From DASUCS01 sp041166745 (lineage in GTDB: Bacteria; Actinomycetota; Acidimicrobiia; Acidimicrobiales; JACDCH01), in assembly GCA_041166745.1 (NCBI GenBank), contig JBEEGH010000029.1, forward strand, positions 186,001 to 250,000: a DNA stretch of 64,000 bases, in the 5' to 3' direction. Positions 1-11,536 of this stretch are shown piece by piece; the first letter of the stretch is position 1, and every line of letters starts with the position of its first letter. Position numbers and translations under genes: made by a program. The notes beneath the pieces were generated by a model. The model had not been told where the DNA came from, made no database searches, and worked only from the letters and a program-made list of their open reading frames with translations.

Positions 1-2804
1 TCGGACAGCAGCGAGTCGTAGATCCAGAACTTCGCTTGATCGGGGTCGAGGTGCGCGAGTGGCGCCCACTCCGCGCCGGTCTCGTAGTCCACGAGGACCG
101 AGTGCCGATGGCTGAAGGTGCCGCGGCGCGTGTCTTGTCCGGCCACGCGCAGGTCGTGGCCTTCGAGCAGCAGCGAACCGAAGGCCATCGCCTCACCGAG
201 CGCCCAGTCGACCTCGCCCTCCTCGCGAAACATCTTTGTGCGTGTCTCGAACTGCTTCGCCAGCTTGGGGTGCATCGTGAAGCCGTCGGGCACCGACGAC
301 AGCACGTTGTAGATCCGGTCGATGGTCTCACGAGGGACGCCGGTCTCGACCCGAGGCAGGCAGCCGATCGGGATGGGAGCAGGCTTCGCCTTGATGCCCG
401 CTTCCGGCGCGTGCGACCGCGTCTGGTCGAGTGCCTCCTGCAACTTTGCCTGGAAGTCGTCGAGCGCGTGCTCGGCTTCCTCGATGCTGATGTCGCCTCT
501 CTTCACCAACGACTCGGTGTAGAGCTTGCGCACCGACCGCTTCGCTTCGATGCGCTTGTACATGATCGGTTGCGTGTAGCTCGGGTCGTCGCCCTCGTTG
601 TGACCGAGGCGGCGGTAGCAGATCATGTCGATCACGACGTCTTTGCCGAACCGCTGGCGGTAGTCGAATGCCAGCCGGGCGACGCGAACGCAGGCCTCGG
701 GATCGTCGCCGTTCACGTGCAGGATGGGCGCCTGCACCATCTTGGCGACGTCGGTCGGGTATTCCGACGAGCGGGCCGACTCGGGCGGCGTCGTGAACCC
801 CAACTGGTTGTTGATCACGAGGTGGATCGTGCCGCCGACGCGATAGCCCTTGATCATCCCGAGTTGCAGTGTCTCGGCGACGACTCCTTGCCCGGCAAAC
901 GCAGCGTCGCCGTGCACGAGCAACGGCAGCACCGAGAACGAACCCGGATCGTTGATCAGGTCCTGCTTGGCCCGCGCCATTCCGACGACCACAGGATCGA
1001 CGGTCTCGAGATGACTCGGATTCGCCGAGAGCTCGACCTCGATCTCCTTGCTGGTACGGGCGACGAACTTGCCGGACTGACCGAGGTGGTACTTGACGTC
1101 GCCTGAGCCCTGCGTCGACTCGGGATCGACCGCGCCCTCGAACTCCTTGAAGATCTGGTCGTAGCTCTTGCCGACGATGTTGGCGAGCACGTTGAGCCGT
1201 CCGCGGTGCGACATGCCCATCACCACACCGTCGAGATCTGCGTTCGCAGCCTCCTCGATGATTGCGTCGAGCGTGGGAATCGCGGACTCCGCGCCCTGCA
1301 TGCCGAAGCGCTTCTGACCCACGTACTTCGTGGCGAGAAAGGTCTCGAACGCCTCGGCCGCGTTGAGGCGGTCGAGGATGTGTCGTTGGTCTTCAGGCGA
1401 CAGCTCGCCCTGCACCCCTTCGACCTGCTCTTGGATCCAGTGCTGTTCGTCGAGTTCCTGGATGTGCATGTACTCGATGCCGACGGTGCGGCAGTACGCG
1501 TCGCGCAACAGCCGCAGGATGTCGCCGAGCTTCATGCGGGCGTTACCAGCGAGGCCGTTCGTGAGGAACTCGCGCTCGAGATCCCAGATCGTGAGCCCGT
1601 ACGTTGCCGGGTCGAGCTCGTTGAACATGTGCGGCTCTTTGGACGCGAGCGGATCGAGATCCGCGATGAGGTGGCCGCGCACGCGGTACACGCGGATGAG
1701 CGTGTCGACCGCCATCTGCTTCTCGAGCATGGCCTGGTCGCGGTCGACGGGGTTGACGTCGCGGCGCCACTGCACCGCCTCGTACGGGACGCCGAGCGAG
1801 CGGAACACGTTGTCGTAGAAGCCGTCGGCGCCGAGCAGCAGCTCGTGCACCCGCTTCAGGAAAAGCCCCGACTCCGCGCCCTGGATGACCCGATGGTCGT
1901 ACGTCGACGTGAGCACGAGGACCTTCGACACCCCGAGCTCCGCGAGCGCGGCGGGATCGGCGCCCTGATACGCCGCGGGATAGTCGAGGGCCCCCACACC
2001 GACGATCGCGCCTTGGCCGGGCATCAGCCGCGGTACTGACTGCACCGTGCCGATCGTGCCGGGGTTGGTCAAGCTGATGGTGGCGCCGGCGAAGTCGTCT
2101 GGCGAGATCTTGTTCGAGCGCACTTTGCGGATGAGGTCTTCGTACGCGCCCCAGAACGCACGAAAGTCGAGCGTGTCCGCATCCCGGATCACGGGCACGA
2201 GCAGCGTGCGCGATCCGTCGCTCTTCTCGAGGTCGACGGCGATACCGAGCCCGATGTGGTCGTGGCGTATGACGCGGGGTGACCCGTCGGCGCTTTTGAC
2301 GAAGCTGGAGTTCATGACCGGCATCGATTCGGCGATGGCGCGCACGACTGCGAATCCGATGAGGTGGGTGAAGCTCACCTTTCCGCCGCGTGTGCGTCCG
2401 AGGTAGCCGTTGATGACCGATCGGTTCACCTCGAGGAGCCGGGCAGGAACCTCGCGGAAGCTGGTGGCCGTCGGGACATGGAGGCTCTCCTCCATGTTGG
2501 CGACGATCCGCGCCGCCGCCCCCCGCAACGGACGCCCCTCCTCCTTGTCCTCCGTGTGTTCGGGCGCCGGAGCCTCGACCGGCTGCTCGGCGGCCGGCGC
2601 GGCCTTGGCGGCCGTGGCCGCCTTGGCGATCGGTGCGGGCGCGGCCGCCGCGGCCACCGGCTCGTGCTGGTCGCGTCGGTAGTCCTCGAAGAACTCCTGC
2701 CAGCTGGCGCTCACTGACTTGGGATCGGCGAGGTACTGCTCGTACATCTCATCGACCAGCCACTCGTTGGGCCCGAGCGCGTTTGAACTCTGATCTTCAC
2801 CCAT
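1..2804 (-). CDS. kgd: Multifunctional 2-oxoglutarate decarboxylase/dehydrogenase E1 with E2-like domain (C-terminus cut by window edge)
   Basis: TCA-cycle enzyme that decarboxylates 2-oxoglutarate with thiamine diphosphate and, in actinobacteria, carries a truncated acyltransferase domain on the same chain. It reads leftward from ATG at 2804 and is still open at base 1, so about 934 residues are visible. The order is an N-terminal docking-type segment (NEWLVDEMYEQYLADP), an Ala/Pro linker (~45-85), an acyltransferase core ending in STYDHRVIQGAES (~300), then the E1 domain with GMSHRGRLNVLAN (~528) and the ThDP-region GDAAFAGQG (~632). The fusion of both activities is the actinobacterial Kgd/OdhA architecture. 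The phospholipase-D-like gene stops 3 bp upstream, so the two are probably co-transcribed. Identification is firm; the direct decarboxylase versus dehydrogenase-complex role cannot be told from sequence. Confidence 0.96.
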   Translation of the reverse strand, partial: MGEDQSSNALGPNEWLVDEMYEQYLADPKSVSASWQEFFEDYRRDQHEPVAAAAAPAPIAKAATAAKAAPAAEQPVEAPAPEHTEDKEEGRPLRGAAARIVANMEESLHVPTATSFREVPARLLEVNRSVINGYLGRTRGGKVSFTHLIGFAVVRAIAESMPVMNSSFVKSADGSPRVIRHDHIGLGIAVDLEKSDGSRTLLVPVIRDADTLDFRAFWGAYEDLIRKVRSNKISPDDFAGATISLTNPGTIGTVQSVPRLMPGQGAIVGVGALDYPAAYQGADPAALAELGVSKVLVLTSTYDHRVIQGAESGLFLKRVHELLLGADGFYDNVFRSLGVPYEAVQWRRDVNPVDRDQAMLEKQMAVDTLIRVYRVRGHLIADLDPLASKEPHMFNELDPATYGLTIWDLEREFLTNGLAGNARMKLGDILRLLRDAYCRTVGIEYMHIQELDEQHWIQEQVEGVQGELSPEDQRHILDRLNAAEAFETFLATKYVGQKRFGMQGAESAIPTLDAIIEEAANADLDGVVMGMSHRGRLNVLANIVGKSYDQIFKEFEGAVDPESTQGSGDVKYHLGQSGKFVARTSKEIEVELSANPSHLETVDPVVVGMARAKQDLINDPGSFSVLPLLVHGDAAFAGQGVVAETLQLGMIKGYRVGGTIHLVINNQLGFTTPPESARSSEYPTDVAKMVQAPILHVNGDDPEACVRVARLAFDYRQRFGKDVVIDMICYRRLGHNEGDDPSYTQPIMYKRIEAKRSVRKLYTESLVKRGDISIEEAEHALDDFQAKLQEALDQTRSHAPEAGIKAKPAPIPIGCLPRVETGVPRETIDRIYNVLSSVPDGFTMHPKLAKQFETRTKMFREEGEVDWALGEAMAFGSLLLEGHDLRVAGQDTRRGTFSHRHSVLVDYETGAEWAPLAHLDPDQAKFWIYDSLLS

Positions 2805-2807
2805 AAC

Positions 2808-3872
2808 TCACGCCGATCCTACCGGTGGGACCGAGGTGGCATATCGGGCATGAACCCGCTCGCAATACGCCGCACAGGCGTCAGCGAGCTCGGCATCTCG
2901 GATGTCGAGAATGTTCTCGGCGTTGAGCTCGCCCGAGTGCGAGCAGTTGTACGACCCCGTCAGCACCCAGTCGTCGCAGACGACGAGCTTGGCGTGCATG
3001 TAGTCGTGCACGGCGTTCGGCGCGTAGGGCGTCGATGCCTTCGCCGCGAGTCGTCCCGACCGCACGACCCGTTCGTACAGGGGCGCCTTCCACGCGGCCC
3101 GACCGTCGTTTCGCCACTGCTCCAGGGCTTGGGCCATCTGCGGACCGTCGACGGTGATGAGCGCATCACATGTCTCGTCGTCGAGCACCTCCGCCAGCGT
3201 TCCGAGAATGGGCGACGAGGTGATGACGGGCGAACAGATACGAATCCGCTCACGCGCCTGACCGATGCGGGTCGCCACGAGCTGGCCCATCTTGCGACCG
3301 CGTCCCGGCGAGAACAGCGCCCTCACCCTCGTTCCACCGACGAGGGTGGCCGGTTCGTCGTCGAACGTGCCGGTGTGCTCGAGGTGACGCTTGGTCCAGA
3401 GCTGGTCGAAGTCCTGCGTGTACGCCGCGGCGAGGTCGGACGACTCCACCGTGACTGTGAGGTTCTCCATTCGAGTCCACGCATCGTTCGTCCAGTTGGT
3501 CGAGCCCGTCCACACCGCGTTGCCGTCGCGCACGACGTACTTGTGATGCATGAGATCCGGGATGCCCGGTATCGCAGTGGAAGGCACGGCTTTCGCCAAG
3601 CGCTGGAGAAGCGACGGGCCCTCCGGAGGCGGCGGCACCGGGACTCGCCGTCGGTGAGCGTCGTTGTAGATCGCGCGCACCTGCACGCCTCGGGCTTCGG
3701 CTTCGTCCAACAGCTGGATCAGGCGATCACCGGTGTCGTCGTTGAAGTGGACGTCGTAGATGGCGAGATCGAGTGTTCGCTGCGCGCCGCCCAGAAAGGC
3801 GAAGAGACGGTCACGGGTCGCGCTCGCGGGCTGCCCACCATCGGTCAGAAACGTGACGTCGACGGCGCTCAT
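2808..3872 (-). CDS. Phospholipase D-like protein with two HKD motifs
   Basis: 354-residue member of the PLD superfamily, phosphodiesterases acting through a phosphohistidine intermediate on lipids or nucleic acids. Both catalytic HxKx4D motifs are intact: H109-K111-D116 (HHKYVVRD) and H293-K295-D300 (HAKLVVCD), each followed by the usual TGSTNW/TGSYNC strand, so one chain forms the complete bilobed active site. No signal peptide or membrane segment is visible, so it is likely cytoplasmic. It could be a phospholipase, a cardiolipin-synthase relative or a nuclease, and substrate cannot be chosen from sequence. It lies 3 bp upstream of kgd on the same strand and divergent from the GH3 gene. A CATGAT hexamer lies 6 bases before its ATG, consistent with a leaderless start. 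Confidence 0.88.
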   Translation of the reverse strand: MSAVDVTFLTDGGQPASATRDRLFAFLGGAQRTLDLAIYDVHFNDDTGDRLIQLLDEAEARGVQVRAIYNDAHRRRVPVPPPPEGPSLLQRLAKAVPSTAIPGIPDLMHHKYVVRDGNAVWTGSTNWTNDAWTRMENLTVTVESSDLAAAYTQDFDQLWTKRHLEHTGTFDDEPATLVGGTRVRALFSPGRGRKMGQLVATRIGQARERIRICSPVITSSPILGTLAEVLDDETCDALITVDGPQMAQALEQWRNDGRAAWKAPLYERVVRSGRLAAKASTPYAPNAVHDYMHAKLVVCDDWVLTGSYNCSHSGELNAENILDIRDAELADACAAYCERVHARYATSVPPVGSA

Positions 3873-3947
3873 GGCTGCATCATGCCGTTCTCGACCGGCC
3901 GATCGGGTTCACCAGCGCCGGGCCCGCTCGTGATGGATGCTGTCCCG

Positions 3948-6290
3948 ATGGCCGAGCGCTACCGCGACCCCACGATCCCCATCGACGACCGCGTGGCCGA
4001 CCTCCTCGACCGGATGACGCTCGAGGAGAAGGTCGCACAGCTCGGAGGCGTGTGGATCACGGACCTGATCGCGCCGGAGGGCTTCGACGAGGGCCGGGCC
4101 GCACATCACCTCGCCCACGGCATCGGGCACGTCACCCGCATCGGCGCGTCGACCGGCCTTCGGCCCGCGGAGAGCGCGGCGCTCATGAACATCGTCCAGC
4201 AGTATGCGATCGAGCGGACACGTCTCGGCGTCCCGGTCGTCGTGCACGAGGAATCGACCGGCGGCTACTGCGCGCGCGACGCCACCGTGTTTCCGCAGGC
4301 CATCGGCCTGGCCTCGACGTGGGATCCCGAGTTGGTGGAACAAGTCGCGGCCGTCGTTCGCGAGCAGTTGCTCGCCGTGGGAGCCCGCCACACACTGGCG
4401 CCCGTCCTCGACATCGCTCGGGACCCTCGATGGGGTCGCGTGGAGGAGACGTACGGCGAGAACCCGGTGCTGGCCGGAGCGTTGGGTACCGCCTACGTCC
4501 GCGGCCTGCAGACCGACGACCTGCGCAACGGTGTCATCTGCACGGGTAAGCACTTCCTCGGCTACGGGTTGCCTGAAGGTGGAATGAACCACGCGCCCGT
4601 CCATCTCGGTCCTCGCGAGCTGCGCGAAATGTTTGCGGAGCCGTTTGCCGCCGCGATTCGCGACGCGGGTCTGGCATCGATCATGAACTCGTACAGCTCG
4701 ATCGACGGAATGCCGTGCGCCGGCGCAGCGTCGATCCTGACCGGGTTGCTGCGCGATGAGCTCGGCTTCGACGGCCTCGTCGTCGCCGACTACAACGCGG
4801 TCGAACTACTCATCACCCACCACCACACGGCCGCGGACAAGGCCACCGCCGCGATGCAAGCGCTGTCGGCCGGGCTCGACCTCGAGCTGCCCGCATTCGA
4901 CTGTTACCGGCAGCTGACCCGGCTCGTCGACGAGGGAACGCTCGACGTCGCTCTGGTCGACCGGGCCGCAGGTCGCGTCCTGGCGTCGAAGTTCCGCTTG
5001 GGACTGTTCGAGCAGCCATACGTCGACGCGGAGCGGGCGGCAGCGGTGTTCGACACCTTCAGTCAGCGCGACTTGGCGCGGCGGGCCGCGGCACGATCGA
5101 TCGTCCTGCTGCGCAACGAGGTCGATCTTCTCCCGCTCGATCTGGAGAAGATCGGCCGGGTCGCGGTGATCGGCCCTCTGGCGGACTCAGCCCGCGGATT
5201 GCAGGGCGACTACCACTATCCCGCGCACACCGAGATCGTTTACGAGCAGACCCCGGCGCCGTCGATCCTGCCGCAGGCGGGCGGGGCATTCGCACCCGGG
5301 CCGCACTACACGCAGCACGTCACACCGCTCGCGGCGTTGGTCACGGCCGTCGGCGATTGGTCCGAGATCGAGTACGAGGCGGGTTGCGCCGTCAGCGGCG
5401 ACGACCGGTCGGGCATCGACGCCGCCGTGCTCGCCGCCGAGCGATCCGATGTTGCGTTGGTGTTCGTGGGCGGCGAGTCGGGCCTCATGCCGCACTCGAC
5501 CGTCGGCGAAGCGCGTGACGCCAGCGATCTCGGCCTCACCGGGGTCCAGCAGGAGTTGGTCGAAGCCGTAGTGGCGACCGGCCGGCCGACCGTCGTGACC
5601 ATCATCGGAGGCCGCGTGTTCGCGCTCCCGTGGATCGCGGCACACGTGGCCGCGATCGTGCAGGCATGGCTGCCGGGAGAGGAGGGTGGCAATGCGATCG
5701 CCGATGTGCTCCTGGGTCGCCTGAATCCTGGTGGGCGACTGCCGGTGACGATGCCCCGCAGCGTTGGGCAGGTCCCGGTGCACGGAACGCACCGCGCCGG
5801 AGGGGGTCGCTCGCAATTCTGGCACGACTACACCGACGGGCCGGCGTCTCCCCTCTTCCCGTTCGGCCACGGACTCTCGTACACCTCGTTCGCGTACGAC
5901 CGACTCGAGGTGGTCACCGGATCGACGACGACACCGTCGACCGTGGCGATCACCGTGACGAACACCGGAGCTCGAGCCGGCGATGAGGTCGTGCAGCTCT
6001 ACGTGACCGACGAGGTGGCGTCGGTGGCCCGACCGTCGCGTGCCCTCGTCGGGTTCGCACGTATCCCGCTCGCGCCCAACGAATCGGCAACGGTCACGTT
6101 CACCGTGCATCCGAGCCGGCTGGCGTTCTACGACGAGTCGATGCGATTCGTGTGTGAGCCCGGCACGTTCCAGTTCGCCGTCGGCGCATCGCGCTCCGAC
6201 ATGCGCGCCCGAGCATCCGTGGAATTGGGTGGTGCGATCGCCGAGTTTCGCCAGCGAGAGATCGTGGCGACGACCGTCTCAGTGCAGTAG
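3948..6290 (+). CDS. Glycoside hydrolase family 3 beta-glucosidase-type enzyme
   Basis: About 780 residues in the three-part GH3 layout. There is an N-terminal TIM-barrel-like domain (~15-300), a central alpha/beta sandwich (~350-610) and a C-terminal fibronectin-III-like domain (~660-760, starting near VAITVTNTGARAGDEVVQLY). The nucleophile aspartate is D281 in GLVVADYNAVELL; DPRWGRVEETYGENP is the typical substrate-pocket segment. The expected activity is exo-cleavage of beta-linked glucose, xylose or similar sugars. No signal peptide is seen, so it probably acts on imported oligosaccharides. The frame is open much further upstream, but the family N-terminus begins here; ATG 3933 is an alternative start. 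It ends 12 bp inside the convergent gene on the other strand. No sugar transporter or regulator is adjacent. Confidence 0.93.
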   Translation: MAERYRDPTIPIDDRVADLLDRMTLEEKVAQLGGVWITDLIAPEGFDEGRAAHHLAHGIGHVTRIGASTGLRPAESAALMNIVQQYAIERTRLGVPVVVHEESTGGYCARDATVFPQAIGLASTWDPELVEQVAAVVREQLLAVGARHTLAPVLDIARDPRWGRVEETYGENPVLAGALGTAYVRGLQTDDLRNGVICTGKHFLGYGLPEGGMNHAPVHLGPRELREMFAEPFAAAIRDAGLASIMNSYSSIDGMPCAGAASILTGLLRDELGFDGLVVADYNAVELLITHHHTAADKATAAMQALSAGLDLELPAFDCYRQLTRLVDEGTLDVALVDRAAGRVLASKFRLGLFEQPYVDAERAAAVFDTFSQRDLARRAAARSIVLLRNEVDLLPLDLEKIGRVAVIGPLADSARGLQGDYHYPAHTEIVYEQTPAPSILPQAGGAFAPGPHYTQHVTPLAALVTAVGDWSEIEYEAGCAVSGDDRSGIDAAVLAAERSDVALVFVGGESGLMPHSTVGEARDASDLGLTGVQQELVEAVVATGRPTVVTIIGGRVFALPWIAAHVAAIVQAWLPGEEGGNAIADVLLGRLNPGGRLPVTMPRSVGQVPVHGTHRAGGGRSQFWHDYTDGPASPLFPFGHGLSYTSFAYDRLEVVTGSTTTPSTVAITVTNTGARAGDEVVQLYVTDEVASVARPSRALVGFARIPLAPNESATVTFTVHPSRLAFYDESMRFVCEPGTFQFAVGASRSDMRARASVELGGAIAEFRQREIVATTVSVQ

Positions 6291-6785
6291 GCCCTCGATC
6301 GTTCGCTGCAATCGGATCGGCGCGTCGCGGTTGGTCGCGACCTCGACCAACAGCGCTCGGGCTCGGGGTGAGCCGATCTCGGCGAGAAAGTGAGCCGCCT
6401 CCACGCGGCGGGGCAGCGTCGGCGGTCGCTGGTCGTCATGTCCGAGCTGGGCTCTGATCACGCGATCGAGCACACGCACGGCACCCCGCCACCGCGAGAT
6501 CCGCCACAGGGCGATGGCCGCGTCTTCCGCGACCGGGCCGCGCAGCAACTCTCGCAGCATCGGTATCGCCTCTTCTGAGCGGAGCGTGCCGAGTGCGTCG
6601 AGCACCCAGCCGTCGGTCGTCGGGTCGCGCGCCAAGCGGTGCAGCAACTCGTGCTCGGCGCGGCGACGCTGCACGCTGGTCATCTGCTCGAAGAGCTCGA
6701 CACGAGGCCCGCCGTCGCGCCAGTGACTCGACCGATCGTCGAAGTGATCCCAGAACTGGAAGTAGGCGGACGGACCTCTGGCCAT
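6279..6785 (-). CDS. Small HEAT-repeat-like protein
   Basis: 168 residues, mostly predicted amphipathic helices in pairs. Segments such as DALGTLRSEEAIPMLRELL and VEAAHFLAEIGSPRARALLV have the spacing and Ala/Leu pattern of HEAT/PBS-lyase repeats. This suggests a protein-interaction scaffold, but no catalytic residues or partner can be named. It converges with the GH3 gene (12-bp overlap at the 3' ends) and is divergent from ettA with only 33 bp between start codons. A CAAACT hexamer sits 7 bases before its ATG. The repeat assignment is from pattern only. Confidence 0.7.
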   Translation of the reverse strand: MARGPSAYFQFWDHFDDRSSHWRDGGPRVELFEQMTSVQRRRAEHELLHRLARDPTTDGWVLDALGTLRSEEAIPMLRELLRGPVAEDAAIALWRISRWRGAVRVLDRVIRAQLGHDDQRPPTLPRRVEAAHFLAEIGSPRARALLVEVATNRDAPIRLQRTIEGLLH

Positions 6786-6804
6786 TGCCTCAAGTTTGCA
6801 CCAC

Positions 6805-6810
6805 TAGCGT
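6805..6810 (+). promoter_or_regulatory. Putative -10 element of ettA (leaderless)
   Basis: TAGCGT, 8 bases before GTG 6819. It is one of about twenty similarly placed TANNNT hexamers in the window. No -35 consensus is claimed. Confidence 0.55.
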
Positions 6811-6818
6811 TGCTCGGA

Positions 6819-8501
<1,683 letters not shown>

Positions 8502-8507
8502 CCCACC

Positions 8508-9941
8508 TCAGGCCGAGACTGGGGGGCGGCGGTGGGACCAGGGCTGGGCTTGTTCGAGTTGGGCGGCGACCTGGAACAGCAGGTCTTCACGGCCGTAGGC
8601 GGCCGCGAGTTGGATACCGATCGGCAGTCCGGCGTCGTTCCAGTGCATCGGCACCGAGATGGCCGGCTGGCCCGTCACGTTGAAATGCGTCGTGTACGGC
8701 ACGAGTGCGCTGATCTTTGCGCCACCTGCGAAGGGGTTGTCGGGCGTTCCCATCAGCTCGCCGAGCCGCGGCGGCGGGCCGCCCAACGTCGGACTGAGCA
8801 AGAGGTCGAAGCCACCCGCCCACCACCCCGCCATCTCGCGCGTGAACGCGGCACACGCCGCCAACGCCATCGCAAGGTCGACGCCCGTGACCCCGTTGGC
8901 CATCTCCGCCATCGCCCACGTGTACGGCTCGACGTCGTCGGCGGTGAGATCGCGTCCGACGAGCCGCCCGGTCACGATGAGGTTCAACTTCGCCCCGGTG
9001 CTCCACCGCGAGATGAACGCGCGACCGTTCTCCTGCGCACGATCGAGCGGCGGCGGGTGCGACTCCTCGACGTGGTGGCCGAGTGATTCGAGGAGCGCAG
9101 CCGTGGTGCGCACCGCTGTCTCACAGTCAGCGTGCAGTGCGCCGTTGGGATTGTGCGCGAGAACACCAATGCGCAACCGACCAGGATCGGCACCGACCTC
9201 CTCGACGTACGGGCGATTCGGCGGCGGAGCGACGACCATGTCGCCCGGCGCGGGACCTTGGGTCACGTCGAGGGCGCCGGCGACGTCGCGCACGGACCGA
9301 GCGACAACGTGCGCCACGCCGAGTTGCGACTCGTCGCGATCGGGTCCCATCGTGATACGCCCGCGCGACACCTTGAGCCCGACGAGTCCACACATGCTCG
9401 CCGGAATGCGAATGGAGCCGCCGCCATCGCTCGCGTGCGCGATCGAGACCATGCCCGCGGCGACGGCCGCGGCGCTGCCTCCGCTCGAGCCGCCGGGCGT
9501 GTGCCCGGTGTCCCACGGGTTGCGCGTCGCGCCGTGCGACTCGGGCTCGGTGGTCGGGACGAGCCCGAGCTCCGGCGTGTTCGTCCGGCCGATCATGACG
9601 AACCCGGCCTTTCGGTACCGGGCCACCAGATGGTTGTCGGCCGGAGCGATGTAACCCATGTCGCGCAGCACCCGCATGCCGTTGTGCTGGGGATCACCCT
9701 CGCTCGGCGCCGAGAGGTCTTTGATCATGATCGGCACACCGCGGAAGGGGCCGTCGGGTAGCGCTGCCGCCGCCTCGACACGGGCCTTGTCGAACCGCGG
9801 GTGGATCATCGCGTTGATCTCCGGGTTCAGCTTCTCGGTTCGCGTGATCGCACCCTCGACCAACTCTGCCGGCGAAACCTGTCCGGTGCGCACGAGCTCG
9901 GCCTGCGCAGTGGCATCGAGCCACCCGATGTCGTCAGTCAT
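8508..9941 (-). CDS. Amidase signature family hydrolase
   Basis: 477 residues, full length for the amidase-signature family, which hydrolyses carboxamides with a Ser-cisSer-Lys triad. The triad is visible as K74 (IMIKDL), S152 in TPGGSSGGSAAAVAAG and S176 in DGGGSIRIPAS, with the family's 24-residue spacing between the serines. No signal peptide, so cytoplasmic. It could act on aliphatic or aromatic amides, or as a 6-aminohexanoate-type hydrolase; no GatB or GatC gene is nearby, so a GatA role is unlikely. It converges with ettA (6-bp gap) and lies downstream of the cyclase gene on the same strand with its own TAGTGT hexamer 6 bases before the ATG. Confidence 0.92.
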   Translation of the reverse strand: MTDDIGWLDATAQAELVRTGQVSPAELVEGAITRTEKLNPEINAMIHPRFDKARVEAAAALPDGPFRGVPIMIKDLSAPSEGDPQHNGMRVLRDMGYIAPADNHLVARYRKAGFVMIGRTNTPELGLVPTTEPESHGATRNPWDTGHTPGGSSGGSAAAVAAGMVSIAHASDGGGSIRIPASMCGLVGLKVSRGRITMGPDRDESQLGVAHVVARSVRDVAGALDVTQGPAPGDMVVAPPPNRPYVEEVGADPGRLRIGVLAHNPNGALHADCETAVRTTAALLESLGHHVEESHPPPLDRAQENGRAFISRWSTGAKLNLIVTGRLVGRDLTADDVEPYTWAMAEMANGVTGVDLAMALAACAAFTREMAGWWAGGFDLLLSPTLGGPPPRLGELMGTPDNPFAGGAKISALVPYTTHFNVTGQPAISVPMHWNDAGLPIGIQLAAAYGREDLLFQVAAQLEQAQPWSHRRPPVSA

Positions 9942-9947
9942 CTCCGA

Positions 9948-9953
9948 ACACTA
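9948..9953 (-). promoter_or_regulatory. Putative -10 element of the amidase gene
   Basis: TAGTGT on the minus strand, 6 bases before ATG 9941; no Shine-Dalgarno follows. Confidence 0.45.
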
Positions 9954-9961
9954 CGGCTCGA

Positions 9962-11536
9962 CTACGAGACCGGCTCTCTCACGTCGATGGGTTCGTAGAT
10001 CGCGACCGGTGCCGAGTGGCCGCGCAGAGCAACGGTGCCGAGCGATGCCCACTTCACGGTCTCGCCACCGGCGCGCTCGGTGGCGCCCTGTCCTGCGAGC
10101 ACCCGGCCGGGCCGGCCCTTTGCGAGATCGGTGAGCCGTGCCGCTTCGTTCACCGGACGACCGATGAGCGTGTACTCGTATCGCTGTTCGGTTCCGACGT
10201 TGCCGGCGACCAGCACGCCTGACGACACACCGATGGCGGCGTCGAGCCCCGGATAGACCGACGCCAGTAGGTCCAGCTCGCGATGCAACGTGCGAGCCGA
10301 TCGCAGTGCGCGAGCCGCGTGATCCGGTTGCACGGCGGGTGCGCCGAACACGCAGAGTGCGCCGTCGCCCTGGAACTTGTTGACCCACCCGCCTTCGTCG
10401 GACACGACTCGAACAACGGCGTCGAAGTACGCGTTGAGCGTGCGCACGACCTCGTGCGGCGACAGCACCTCCGCCAGCGCGGTTGATCCGATGAGATCGA
10501 CGAACAGCACCGACGCTTCGCGTTGCTCGCTGTCGACGCCACTGCCCTGCTCGATCGCCTGCTGCGCCACCTCGGTACCGACATGACGTCCGAACAAGTC
10601 GGCCAGCCGTTGGCGCTCACGCAACCCGGCGACCATCTCGTTCACTCCGCTCTGCAACAGGCCGACCTCGCCGCCATCGTTCACCGGAACTTCGACGCTC
10701 AGGTCGCCCTGCTGCACGCGCGCGAGCGCATCGCGCACCTCTTGCAACGGATCGGCGATGGACATCGCGGCGACGATCGTGGTGATCAGACCAAGGCACA
10801 ATCCCAGCACAGCGACGGCGACGACCGCGCCCGCGATGTTCGTGCGCTCGTCAGCGTGCTGCGCGTCGAAGGGCAGAAAGGCGAGCACCAGCAGCGGAAC
10901 GGCCGAGCCGAGCACCCAGGTGAGCATCAGACGTGGTCGCACGCCCATCGTGTAGCGCCGCTCGGGGGCTTCTCCCTCGAGGGCCAATGCGAAGACCGGC
11001 CGGAAGACCCGCTCGAGGACGAGGAACGAGATCGCGCAACTCACCGCGCCACCCAACACCGTGGTGCCGAAGACCTCGATCGCCCACCCCCAAGTGTGTC
11101 CGTAGAAGAGGGACAACACGCTGAACAGGAGTGCGGCGAGCCCCCATACGACCATCGGACGAACAGCGATGCGGAATGGCAAACCAAGTGTGTTGCAGCG
11201 CTCGTCTGCGTCGGGAGCGCGGTCCTCCTCGAGCCAGGTGAGTGTGTCGCGGACGACCTTCGTGATGTTGCGCCACATGATCGCCATCGACACCACCATG
11301 AACACGACGAACAGTGCGACGTCGCCCTTGTACGCGGCGGGCGAAGAGCTGCGCTCGGCTGGTGCGATGAAATCGGTGAAGATGAAGACGAAGAGCGCAC
11401 CGTCGAGGTTGGCGAAGCCCATGACGAGCGCGATGTGACCGCTGACTCGCTTGAAGCGCTCCGGCGCGCCGGCGGTCCCCCTCATGCGCTCAACGGTACG
11501 AAACAGACGGCCTGGCGTCACCATGGCATCCGTCAC
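9962..11536 (-). CDS. Membrane class III adenylate/guanylate cyclase with HAMP domain
   Basis: 524 residues. Six hydrophobic helices fill roughly residues 30-260, followed by a HAMP linker (IADPLQEVRDALARVQQGDL and on) and a C-terminal class III cyclase domain from about residue 345. The domain has a metal-binding aspartate in VLFVDLIGSTALAE, FQGDGALCVFGAP carrying the second, and an IGRPVNEAARL segment. This is the layout of the mycobacterial Rv1318c/Rv3645-type cyclases and implies a membrane sensor making cAMP in the cytosol. The GTG start at 11536 directly abuts the TGA of the LCP gene, so the two are transcriptionally and perhaps translationally coupled; an in-frame ATG 12 bases later is an alternative. 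Purine selectivity cannot be assigned. Confidence 0.92.
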   Translation of the reverse strand: MTDAMVTPGRLFRTVERMRGTAGAPERFKRVSGHIALVMGFANLDGALFVFIFTDFIAPAERSSSPAAYKGDVALFVVFMVVSMAIMWRNITKVVRDTLTWLEEDRAPDADERCNTLGLPFRIAVRPMVVWGLAALLFSVLSLFYGHTWGWAIEVFGTTVLGGAVSCAISFLVLERVFRPVFALALEGEAPERRYTMGVRPRLMLTWVLGSAVPLLVLAFLPFDAQHADERTNIAGAVVAVAVLGLCLGLITTIVAAMSIADPLQEVRDALARVQQGDLSVEVPVNDGGEVGLLQSGVNEMVAGLRERQRLADLFGRHVGTEVAQQAIEQGSGVDSEQREASVLFVDLIGSTALAEVLSPHEVVRTLNAYFDAVVRVVSDEGGWVNKFQGDGALCVFGAPAVQPDHAARALRSARTLHRELDLLASVYPGLDAAIGVSSGVLVAGNVGTEQRYEYTLIGRPVNEAARLTDLAKGRPGRVLAGQGATERAGGETVKWASLGTVALRGHSAPVAIYEPIDVREPVS